DNA from: an uncultured Acetatifactor sp.
GTDB taxonomy: Bacteria > Bacillota > Clostridia > Lachnospirales > Lachnospiraceae
Direction of reading: 5' to 3'
DNA length: 7,915 nucleotides
Assembly (NCBI GenBank): GCA_910587555.1
Contig: CAJULV010000010.1
Location: 1-7,915, forward strand
Shown here one piece after another: positions 1-5,918 of this stretch. Made by a program: the position numbers and the translations under genes. Numbering within the stretch: position 1 is the first letter of the stretch; each line of letters opens with the position of its first letter. Below the pieces are notes generated by a model that searched no databases, was not told the DNA's origin, and saw nothing but the letters and a program-made list of their open reading frames with translations.

Positions 1-248
1 TGTTAGTAAAAATTTTATCACACATATTTATTCCTGCTTAACATTTCTTGCTTTGATAAATTATCTGATTCAGCTTATATTGATAAAAAACATCCCTGCA
101 TGTCATTCACTTTGAATCAAAATAAAGATAAAGCAATTCTATATAAGATTCTTTAGTATTCTTAAATATACCCCCATGCAAACCTTTCGTTCCATAAGGT
201 AAAAAAACAACTCTTATTCTCTTTATTTTACCTAAACTCCTGTTCCTT
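1..248. other. AT-rich non-coding left edge
   Basis: I see no convincing gene here. The stretch is strongly AT-rich, and its only longer open frame (minus strand, running across repeat copy A) has no ribosome binding site or recognisable domain. The last 45 bases or so (about 204-248) weakly resemble the sequence on the same side of copies D and E: an AAAACAAC start, a CTTTATTT-like stretch and CCTAAA. They look like a shortened version of the sequence that follows the rlmH stop codon. This would fit the outer chromosomal junction of the island, but the match is by eye only. Confidence 0.4.
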
Positions 249-294
249 TTCGTCCTTATTTGTGATATGGTTCTCCATATCATACCTAAGTGCG
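249..294 (-). repeat. rlmH-end attachment-like repeat, copy A (leftmost)
   Basis: First of five direct copies of an element matching the 3' end of rlmH. On the minus strand bases 276-256 read GGA GAA CCA TAT CAC AAA TAA, that is Gly-Glu-Pro-Tyr-His-Lys-stop, the usual RlmH C-terminus, although no rlmH gene precedes it (an in-frame TGA lies two codons upstream). Its centre is the cleanest palindrome of the set: TGATATGG, four bases, CCATATCA at 263-282. The sequence is seen directly; its role as an attachment site, and as the displaced original gene end at the far border of the island, is inferred. Confidence 0.7.
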
Positions 295-356
295 TAAACT
301 CCTGCGAAAACAGCACAAATATTACCCCTGTTCTGCCTTCTACAACTGCATACAAT

Positions 357-423
357 TTCGCATTTACTTATGGTATGGTGCTCCATATCATACCCAAGTG
401 CAAAAATCTCGTAATATTATTTC
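357..423 (-). repeat. rlmH-end attachment-like repeat, copy B
   Basis: Nearly identical to copy C at 4326-4393 over about 67 bases, with only about four differences by eye, and in the same orientation. On the minus strand it encodes Gly-Ala-Pro-Tyr-His-Lys-stop (stop at 364-366), the same peptide as the real rlmH end. The centre is a dyad, TATGG-TGCT-CCATA at 374-387, with outer ACTTA/TAAGT arms. The similarity continues past the dyad into an AAAATCTCGTAAT tail. It closes the left side of the four-gene B-C module. Attachment-site function is inferred. Confidence 0.75.
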
Positions 424-455
424 AGACAGAACACCAAAAATGCTCTGCCTGAAAT
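419..455 (-). terminator. Hairpin just after the Rpn-family gene
   Basis: Twelve-base arms at 419-430 and 444-455 (ATTTCAGACAGA against TCTGCCTGAAAT, one G-T wobble) enclose a 13-base loop and begin three bases beyond the stop codon at 458-460. The following minus-strand sequence is AT-rich but has no clean T-run, so it may be a weak terminator, an mRNA-end stabiliser, or part of the tail of copy B, which it overlaps. Confidence 0.45.
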
Positions 456-457
456 AT

Positions 458-1428
458 TTAACTTATTTCTTTCAAGTACGTTTCTGCTGTTTCTTCTGTC
501 AGACCAAACTTTTCACAGATTTGTTTCAGAATAACGTCACTTGATATTTGTAGCTCTTTCAGGGTTAAAATCATAGCTGTAATTCCTTTATCAATTCCCT
601 TTTGAATTCCCTTCTGAATTCCTTTCTCCTCCACACCTTTGCTCAAATTACACATAAGCGACACCTCACTTTCCAAGGCTAAAGTCATTTTAATATGAAA
701 ATCTTCCTCCAATATCTGGCACTTGTCCTGTGAACCTGTCTCCGTGGACAGAAGCACATTCAACAGTTTCAATAAATCCGTACCCGAATCTCCCTCTTTT
801 CCAAGACAGATCATGACAGCCGCCATCAAATCATAATCCGCTTTTCGTTCCTTTACACTGCCCGCCAGATTTTCTTCCGCAATGTAATAACGGGTAATGC
901 TGTTTTCACGGCTCTTTGGCGGATTCATGCAAATCCATATGCTGTATACTTTTTTGATATTCTCATAGTGGGAATTTGTAAACTCTGTTCCATATTGGGC
1001 GGAAATCATCCGGCTGCAGTAATAGATTCCCCTTTTTATCAGCGGATAACCCAGATAAAAATCATTCTGGGCTTCCAGATTGATAATCAAACGAATCAAT
1101 TCACCGGATACAGAGCTGTTGCAAGAAAGCGGATATCATAGGTAACTGTCCCCTCCGTCAGAGAAGAATCTTCATTGCCAATTCCCTGTATCATAGAAAC
1201 GCGGTTGGATTCATCCGGGGCAACTGCCACTTCGCCCACCTGCGGTGTGCCTTCAATATATTTTTCCGCAATCTCTTCCACATCACAGTCACGGTATTCT
1301 TCCAGGCAGTTCTTCATAATCCATGCCAGAATAATCTTCTCCGAAAGCAGCCGCTTGCAGGCCGCATCATAACTGGCTTTCTCATCAGCCACACGGATGT
1401 TTTTCGCTATGGTAGTATCTGTATTCAT
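458..1428 (-). pseudogene. Rpn-family PD-(D/E)XK nuclease, frameshifted
   Basis: A Rpn-type nuclease (recombination-promoting nuclease, formerly annotated as PD-(D/E)XK transposase), broken by one frameshift. The ATG at 1428 follows a strong AGGAGGTGAGG ribosome binding site. The first frame runs to a TGA at 1096-1098 and ends in a wrong tail (ALYPVN). The second frame carries on the family sequence. Adding one C near 1111-1116 restores TAPVSGELIRLIINLEAQND and gives 324 codons, since the 971-base span is one base short of a multiple of three. Putative catalytic residues of the restored protein are D98 and E119-x-Q121, so the frameshift (around residue 106) lies between them. The C-terminus has tetrapeptide KGI(Q/D) repeats before a final helical segment, typical of the family. 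The second frame could start at a TTG (1099) overlapping the TGA, which lets a C-terminal product survive in principle. Base composition at the 5' end is GC-richer than the rest of the module. Confidence 0.85.
581..628 (-). repeat. Four 12-bp tandem repeats inside the Rpn gene
   Basis: Four adjacent 12-bp units (581-592, 593-604, 605-616, 617-628), each beginning AATTCC on the plus strand, encode the KGI-Q/D tetrapeptide repeats near the C-terminus. The length keeps the reading frame, so slippage would add or remove four residues at a time. Such repeats are common at this place in Rpn-family proteins. Confidence 0.8.
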
Positions 1429-1453
1429 GGCCTCACCTCCTGCTTTTACTGAT

Positions 1454-1459
1454 ATTTTA
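1454..1459 (-). promoter_or_regulatory. Possible extended -10 box for the Rpn gene
   Basis: The minus strand reads TGATAAAAT, an extended -10 pattern (TG, one base, TAAAAT), about 26 bases before the ATG at 1428. No good -35 box is present at 16-18 bases. It lies between the end of the upstream unit and the ribosome binding site, where a promoter would be expected, but the match is modest. Confidence 0.3.
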
Positions 1460-1497
1460 TCATATTTCATACGAACAGACCACTATATTTTTCAGTC

Positions 1498-1638
1498 TTA
1501 TAAAGTTTCAGTAAAATCCGGACTTTTCAGTCCATCCATATTGTCTTGGACTTTTTGGAATAAGCCCTGACCGTTCTGACGGATAAATTCTGACAGCATC
1601 CAGAGATTGTTCAGCCCATGGAAGACACTTACTGCGAA
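1498..1638 (-). pseudogene. Possible start-less C-terminal gene remnant
   Basis: Just beyond, and slightly overlapping, the end of the phospholipase-like gene, a 46-codon stretch stays open to a TAA at 1498-1500. It reads like protein: FHGLNNLWMLSEF, then RQNGQGLFQKVQDNMDGL, then SPDFTETL. It has no start codon with a ribosome binding site; the upstream boundary is an in-frame TGA at 1639-1641. I do not recognise the family. It could be the tail of a gene lost by deletion, or a chance frame. An internal ATG at the WML position exists but lacks a good ribosome binding site. Confidence 0.25.
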
Positions 1639-2393
1639 TCAAAACACTGTTCCTTCCCAGTTTCCCGAACAAAGGAAACACAACCTTTTTCTCTGAGCCT
1701 GCGCAATACCAGCTCTGCCGTATAATCCACAAATAATTGATGTTCTTCTCTTGATATGGTAATCGGATTCACGATATTTCCATCCACTTCAGGTATCTGA
1801 CCCATGATCCGAATCTTTCGCACAATGCAGCCATTGGGCAGATAATCAATATAATCCGGAAATTCTTTCAGAGGTATGATTTCTGTCAGATATCCTGAAT
1901 CTGGATGCTCTTTCAAATACTCCGCTTCTATTGTATTAATCTCAGCCATCCGTATATTTTTAGGAATTATTATTCTTGCAGAATTCCAGTCCTCAGGATA
2001 GCATTTTACCTTTTCCCTCAACTGTTCATCCGCATATATTCTCCTCCACACTGCTTTTACCCTGTTTTCATCATGAATAAACTTTTGAAACACTGCATCT
2101 GTAATCAAATGTGAATAATAACCTGCCAGAAATGCACAGTGTTCCTCTGATTTTATTTCACCCTCACGCTTCCGCATATACTCTTCATAGAACAAATCAC
2201 CATCAGATATGGATTTTCCTTCTCCTTGCATCCAATGGGTAGTCTCGCGGGATGGTATAAACGATGTCCAGTCTTCATTCTCCACATTGCAGTCAGGAGC
2301 GATATTCCCAACACAAAACCCACGCCTGTCCAGTCCTTTTGCTTTTTTCATTATCTGGTCAGCAATCATCAAATGCGTCACCCAGGTAGCCAT
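1629..2393 (-). CDS. Zinc-dependent phospholipase C-like protein
   Basis: A 254-residue protein resembling the Zn-dependent phospholipase C / S1-P1 nuclease-like fold (Zn_dep_PLPC type). It starts MATWVTHLMIAD, the usual N-terminal style of this family in Firmicutes. Likely metal-site residues are H7 (THL), D34 in GNIAPDC, H53 in TTHW, and H95 and D99 in GYYSHLITD. There is no signal peptide, so it should be cytoplasmic, unlike secreted phospholipase C toxins; the real substrate is unknown. I chose the ATG at 2393 because AAAGGTGAT sits at proper spacing before it; a GTG at 2402 overlaps that ribosome binding site. The DeoR-type regulator ends 29 bases upstream, so the two are probably one operon and the regulator may control this gene. 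The last 25 residues or so carry no conserved motif I can see. Confidence 0.75.
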   Translation of the reverse strand: MATWVTHLMIADQIMKKAKGLDRRGFCVGNIAPDCNVENEDWTSFIPSRETTHWMQGEGKSISDGDLFYEEYMRKREGEIKSEEHCAFLAGYYSHLITDAVFQKFIHDENRVKAVWRRIYADEQLREKVKCYPEDWNSARIIIPKNIRMAEINTIEAEYLKEHPDSGYLTEIIPLKEFPDYIDYLPNGCIVRKIRIMGQIPEVDGNIVNPITISREEHQLFVDYTAELVLRRLREKGCVSFVRETGKEQCFDSQ

Positions 2394-2422
2394 GTATATC
2401 ACCTTTCTGTCTTTGTTAAACT

Positions 2423-3199
2423 CTACTCTTTATCTACCACTATTACCTCTATCCCTTTTTCTCTAAATAGGTTCAATTCCTCATCCTGTATATCCCAATC
2501 TGTAATCAGCATATCCAATCTTTCAGCCGGACTAATACTTACAATAGAGTCAAATCCGATTTTTTCTTTCGGAAACAAGCCGATTTTTCTCTTTGAGCTG
2601 TCCATCACAGCATTGAAAAAGGGGATTGCAGATGTTTTTTGAATTGACAAACCGAAATCAGGCGAAATTGCCGCGGAACTGATAAAGCATTTATCCACCC
2701 GCAGCTTCTTTATGGTATCTATTGCAATAGCATCATAACAATTCCCTTTTTTATCCATTTCTCCGCCCAACAATATAACGGAAACATTTTCCCTGTCCCG
2801 CAATTCTTCCGCAATGATAATAGAGTTTGTAACCACCCTGACCTTTAATTTATCAGGCAGATTTTGGGCCATGAAATAGCAGACCGTTACAGGAAACAGA
2901 AAAATTACATCATTATTTTCAATCATTTTTAATGCCTTTTCAGCAATCAGGAAATAGTTTTTCTTCACCTCCCCATAATCTTTAATTGTTGAATGGGCCG
3001 GTCTGGAAGCAGCAACCTGGCGCATCGGCAATGCTCCGCCATGAGTCCTTTTCAGCAATCCCTTTTCCTCCAAAATTCTCAAATCACGTTTAGCCGACTC
3101 ATAACTGACTGCAAATTTTTCCTGTATATCCAGAGTACTGATACTTCCATTTTGCTTCAACCACTCCAAAATAGCCTGATGTCTTTCTTCAATATACAT
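2423..3199 (-). CDS. DeoR/GlpR-family transcriptional regulator
   Basis: A full-length DeoR-type repressor (258 residues; the family is usually about 250). The N-terminal winged helix (residues 1-56) has helix-turn-helix SISTLDIQEKFAVSYESAKRDL and the family signature ending LLKRTHGGA. The C-terminal sugar-phosphate-sensing domain is recognisable by VVTNS (122-126) and LLGGE (143-147). Two usual ligand motifs are altered: the DSGTT-type loop is FPVTV (102-106), and the GA(D/N)GI-type loop is SSAAI (174-178). The effector may therefore differ from the usual sugar phosphates, or sensing may be lost. The ATG at 3199 follows GGGAGG at good spacing. It is the first gene of an operon with the phospholipase-like gene and has a strong promoter upstream. 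DeoR regulators are often autoregulated; I see no convincing operator here. Confidence 0.9.
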   Translation of the reverse strand: MYIEERHQAILEWLKQNGSISTLDIQEKFAVSYESAKRDLRILEEKGLLKRTHGGALPMRQVAASRPAHSTIKDYGEVKKNYFLIAEKALKMIENNDVIFLFPVTVCYFMAQNLPDKLKVRVVTNSIIIAEELRDRENVSVILLGGEMDKKGNCYDAIAIDTIKKLRVDKCFISSAAISPDFGLSIQKTSAIPFFNAVMDSSKRKIGLFPKEKIGFDSIVSISPAERLDMLITDWDIQDEELNLFREKGIEVIVVDKE

Positions 3200-3223
3200 A
3201 TATTTTCCTCCCTTCCTTTGAAC

Positions 3224-3252
3224 ATATTACCATTTTCATTAACGTATATCAA
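3224..3252 (-). promoter_or_regulatory. Sigma-A-type promoter for the DeoR operon
   Basis: The minus strand has -35 TTGATA (3252-3247), a 17-base spacer and -10 TAATAT (3229-3224), preceded by TG and one base (extended -10). It lies about 25 bases before the ATG at 3199 and downstream of the CPBP terminator, so the regulator operon has its own transcription start. Confidence 0.7.
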
Positions 3253-3325
3253 CACTTATTACCCGTTTAAATATATTATGTTATCAAAAGGTAATCTTCT
3301 GACTATACTCTTTTATAAATGAAAA

Positions 3326-3356
3326 ACCCCATGGGAGTTTAGGACTTCCATGGGGT
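3326..3356 (-). terminator. Rho-independent terminator of the CPBP gene
   Basis: Twelve-base arms at 3326-3337 and 3345-3356 (outer nine bases perfect: ACCCCATGG with CCATGGGGT) and a 7-base loop. On the minus strand the stem is followed by GTTTTTCATTT, the expected U-run. It lies 61 bases past the stop of the membrane protease gene and cleanly separates it from the DeoR operon. Confidence 0.85.
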
Positions 3357-3416
3357 GATGCGTTTCTTCTGATAAATTTGTTCGTTTCCTTTTACTGAAA
3401 TGTTTGTTTTCTTTTA

Positions 3417-4271
3417 TCAAAAACCAACGGCAAACCTGACAAAATCTACAAACCAGTGCATACCTGCTGCCATTTGAAGATTTTTCTTCTTCATCAATAA
3501 TGCCATAGGCAAACCAAAGAACACACTATTCAATACACACATGATAATTGCCATAATAGGTGATTTTACAAACAAATCGGGATAATGGAGCAGTTCATGC
3601 GGTACAACTAATAAAGCATAAATATATACCTTTATTTTATTTTCTTCTTTCCCAGAAAATATGAAATATGTATATGCCAATAAGAAAAAATGGAATATTA
3701 CTTCTTCCGCTATCGCAGGCTTCAACGCAAAAACAGCAGAATGCAAAACATTACCGAGCCTTATCTGGCCAGTAAAAGAAAAGTACAAAACATTCAAAAA
3801 TGCCAATGGAATAGAAATCATGGCACCTATTCCAAAATATCGAATACTTCCGACAATATTGATATTTAGGGAAGCATTTTCCACATTGGCCAATTCAAAC
3901 AGCCTGCAACCTGCATAAAATGTGGCCGTCACACAAATGCTCGTAACAATAATGTCTGCCGTTCTGGGATCCCGAAATAATGAAATCAGGCATACTGCCC
4001 CAAGTAACAAAGCTATAACCGCCTGTCTCCATTGAAAAACCCTGGTCTTAATAATATAGTAAACAGCCAGAAAGAAACTCATAACTTCTGTCCAGTTCCA
4101 AATTCTGGACATACGATTATAGTAATGAGGAGTAACCCTCAGAGGCAATGCAATTCCGACTATATAAAGCAATGCAAACGCGCCCCAAAAAGCAAAATAA
4201 AGCTTCCCTGGATTTGCACCATTCCCACTGCCATGCATTTGCTTTATCCGCTTAACACTTTTGTTATCCAT
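3417..4271 (-). CDS. CPBP-family intramembrane metalloprotease
   Basis: A 284-residue multi-pass membrane protein of the CPBP (CAAX protease / bacteriocin-processing, Abi) family. After a basic cytoplasmic N-terminus, membrane segments are likely near 24-44, 61-75, 84-99, 107-125, 145-166, 180-205, 215-223 and 239-260. Motif 1 is E189-E190-V-I-F-H194, with His where Arg is usual (EExxxR). Motif 2 lies in VPHELLHYP (H225/H229), and motif 3 is H272-W-F-V-D276 near the C-terminus. The putative catalytic Glu pair and metal-binding His residues are thus present. Family members process prenylated or peptide substrates, give bacteriocin self-immunity or act in abortive infection; the substrate here is unknown. 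The ATG at 4271 follows AGGAGG, 10 bases upstream. It is the first gene left of copy C, and any promoter must lie in or near that copy. A strong terminator ends the unit. Confidence 0.8.
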   Translation of the reverse strand: MDNKSVKRIKQMHGSGNGANPGKLYFAFWGAFALLYIVGIALPLRVTPHYYNRMSRIWNWTEVMSFFLAVYYIIKTRVFQWRQAVIALLLGAVCLISLFRDPRTADIIVTSICVTATFYAGCRLFELANVENASLNINIVGSIRYFGIGAMISIPLAFLNVLYFSFTGQIRLGNVLHSAVFALKPAIAEEVIFHFFLLAYTYFIFSGKEENKIKVYIYALLVVPHELLHYPDLFVKSPIMAIIMCVLNSVFFGLPMALLMKKKNLQMAAGMHWFVDFVRFAVGF

Positions 4272-4325
4272 ATCAGCTTATCCTCCTCTGCTAACAACAG
4301 CTCAACACATATACTTATATGACTT

Positions 4326-4393
4326 TTCGCATTTACTTATGGTATGGTACTCCATATCATACCTAAGTGCGAAAAATCTCGTAATAATATTTC
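4326..4393 (-). repeat. rlmH-end attachment-like repeat, copy C
   Basis: Near-identical partner of copy B (357-423), in direct orientation 3,969 bp away. On the minus strand it encodes Gly-Val-Pro-Tyr-His-Lys-stop (stop at 4333-4335). The central dyad is TATGG-TACT-CCATA at 4343-4356, with outer ACTTA/TAAGT arms. It separates the CPBP end of the B-C module from the Nudix end of the C-D module and lies about 55 bases upstream of the CPBP start codon, so it may also carry that gene's promoter. Confidence 0.75.
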
Positions 4394-4445
4394 TTTCAAA
4401 TAAGACCTTCCAGCATCCAGAACAGGTTCAGAATTACACCAGTTA

Positions 4446-4946
4446 TTATTCGTATTCTGGCAATATTGTAAAATTAACTCCTTTCCCGTCAGCCACGCCT
4501 ACATACATATCATTTGTTTTTTGTCCAATCTTCAGATAATGCTCAATGACAAACTTAGCAGTATATGGCATCTCCAATGCCGATAGTTCCGAAAATGTAA
4601 ACCATCTGCTTATCCCTTCCGTTGATACAATGTGATCCCCCGCCTCATTGTTCAGCTCCGCAAAAAAATAGTAATTCTGGCGAATTTCTCCTTTCATTCT
4701 CCGCAAAGTAACATATCGCAGCAGCAGATTCCTGATACCACTTTCACTTATTCCCAATTCCTCTTTCAGTTCTCTTAATACACATGCTCTTGGGTCATTT
4801 AGTTCATTCTCTTCAAAATGGCCTCCTGCGGCTCCAACCCATGTATCACTCACAACGCTGCCGTGCTGCCGGAAAAGCAATAGAATTTCATCTCTTTTTG
4901 TTATGTATAAAGATGTCATGTTCCTCAGTTTCTCATCCAATTCCAT
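4446..4946 (-). CDS. Nudix hydrolase
   Basis: A 166-residue Nudix hydrolase, of the 8-oxo-dGTP/nucleotide-pyrophosphatase style. The Nudix box lies at residues 42-66: GGHFEENELND, then RACVLRELKEELGI. The metal-binding REL-x-EE core (R58, E59, E62, E63) is intact. Between the first Glu and REL there are two more residues than in the textbook GX5EX7REUXEEXGU pattern. I recall a clostridial subgroup with this GGHFE...ELND spacing, so I take it as a variant, not a defect. It cleaves a nucleoside diphosphate linked to some group; the substrate cannot be told from sequence. The ATG at 4946 has a purine-rich GGAAAGGGAG upstream, somewhat close; an ATG at 4919 is the alternative. A TATAAT (5009-5004, minus strand) upstream lacks a good -35. 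It is separated by about 100 AT-rich bases from the upstream DinB-like gene in the same direction. Confidence 0.85.
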   Translation of the reverse strand: MELDEKLRNMTSLYITKRDEILLLFRQHGSVVSDTWVGAAGGHFEENELNDPRACVLRELKEELGISESGIRNLLLRYVTLRRMKGEIRQNYYFFAELNNEAGDHIVSTEGISRWFTFSELSALEMPYTAKFVIEHYLKIGQKTNDMYVGVADGKGVNFTILPEYE

Positions 4947-5048
4947 ACTCCCTTTCCAGGAAAATGTATAATTTCCATAATATAATAATTCATAAACATA
5001 TTAATTATAGAATCTGTACAAACTCAACTGTTTAATAAACGAAAAGTT

Positions 5049-5750
5049 TTACACAAAGTGAAACAAATTCGGAATACCACCACCAAATGTTTTGACTGCC
5101 ATTCTATACATTGCCTTTGCATGGATACGGTCATGCCAAACAAACCGCCGCAGTACTTTCCGCAACGACCATTCTTCGTCATAACTGCCCTGATAGACAG
5201 TATTCTTCAAAAAATCTGGCTGCTCTTCCAGTAATACAAACCCTCGTTGCCGGCATTCTACAATGGTTCCCTCGTGTTCAGTCTCAACACCAATCTCCCC
5301 AAAATAATATTCATTGACATTTTTTGTATGCTCATACATTTCAAATGCCGTGCGGGGAACTTGTCCATAGAAAGTCTTCCGAATTGGCAGACAGCTTTTG
5401 TTCTTATCAGGAATTATCTCATACAAATCCAAAAAATTCTTTGCGGATTTCAGTGCAAGTGCTTTTAATTCTTCGTATTCCGATCTTGACAGAGGCTTTT
5501 TTTCTTCTTCAAAGAGAACATCTGAATCTGCATCCGAAACCATAAGTACGGAAGCCTTCTCCTGTACGATTATTGGCTCCAAAGAATCGGTGACTACCTC
5601 ACCTTTCCATTTCAGATAAGACATCACCTCTCTTTTCATCTTTTGAAGAGCAATATCTTTTGATTCGCCACGCGTATATGCTCCAACAAAGTTGTCGGCA
5701 TACATAATACTGTCATCGCCATTGTGCTCCCACACACACCGTATTTTCAT
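5049..5750 (-). CDS. Protein with HicB-like N-terminus and DinB-like C-terminus
   Basis: A 233-residue protein that I read as two parts. Residues 1-50 (MKIRCVWEHNGDDSIMYADN, then GAYTRGESKDIALQKMKREV) resemble the small HicB-type alpha/beta domain found in antitoxins. Residues 90-233 look like a DinB-type four-helix bundle, with a likely metal triad H141 (YEHTKNVNEYYF) and H206/H210 (WHDRIHAKAMYR). DinB-superfamily enzymes include thiol transferases and metal-dependent hydrolases; the activity here is unknown. No hicA toxin gene lies next to it, so a toxin-antitoxin role is not supported. I chose the ATG at 5750 over an in-frame GTG at 5762, because GTGGGGGTAG then serves as the ribosome binding site. 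It is the first cargo gene after copy D, co-directional with rlmH. Confidence 0.6.
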   Translation of the reverse strand: MKIRCVWEHNGDDSIMYADNFVGAYTRGESKDIALQKMKREVMSYLKWKGEVVTDSLEPIIVQEKASVLMVSDADSDVLFEEEKKPLSRSEYEELKALALKSAKNFLDLYEIIPDKNKSCLPIRKTFYGQVPRTAFEMYEHTKNVNEYYFGEIGVETEHEGTIVECRQRGFVLLEEQPDFLKNTVYQGSYDEEWSLRKVLRRFVWHDRIHAKAMYRMAVKTFGGGIPNLFHFV

Positions 5751-5918
5751 AACTACCCCCACTTAAATATTGATGTATATACGCACGCAAGGCATACATA
5801 CATTCCTCTTCTCTCGATTCTGGCATATGGAATTTTCAAAGCTGTTTACCCTGCTTCCTTCTTGTTTTCATTAAGATGATTCCGTCTGACAGATCCACAA
5901 ATTAGATATATTTATCTG
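5751..5918. other. Intergenic stretch upstream of the DinB-like gene
   Basis: Part of a gap of almost 400 bases between the DinB-like gene and rlmH. I see no gene, RNA or strong promoter in this portion. A TTGCGT...TATTTA pair near 5770-5795 on the minus strand has too short a spacer to be convincing. The rest of the gap is taken up by the tandem duplication and copy D. Confidence 0.4.

Noticed and set aside
145..175. Sixth, degenerate attachment-like copy
   Set aside because: Only the AT-rich tail (TAGTATTCTTAAA) resembles copy D; no dyad or Tyr-His-Lys-stop codons are present.
107..355. 82-codon minus-strand open frame across copy A
   Set aside because: No ribosome binding site or recognisable domain, and it runs through the attachment-like repeat in a frame that does not give the RlmH ending.
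1520..1533. GGACT/AGTCC hairpin as a terminator
   Set aside because: Only a 5-bp stem with no following T-run.
1508..1732. 74-codon minus-strand open frame at the end of the phospholipase-like gene
   Set aside because: Mostly overlaps that gene in another frame, with no start signal.
5004..5009. TATAAT as the Nudix gene promoter
   Set aside because: No acceptable -35 hexamer at 16-18 bases in an AT-rich stretch where TATAAT arises easily by chance.
5049..5750. HicAB toxin-antitoxin pair
   Set aside because: No HicA-like small gene on either side, and the HicB-like part is joined to a larger DinB-like domain.
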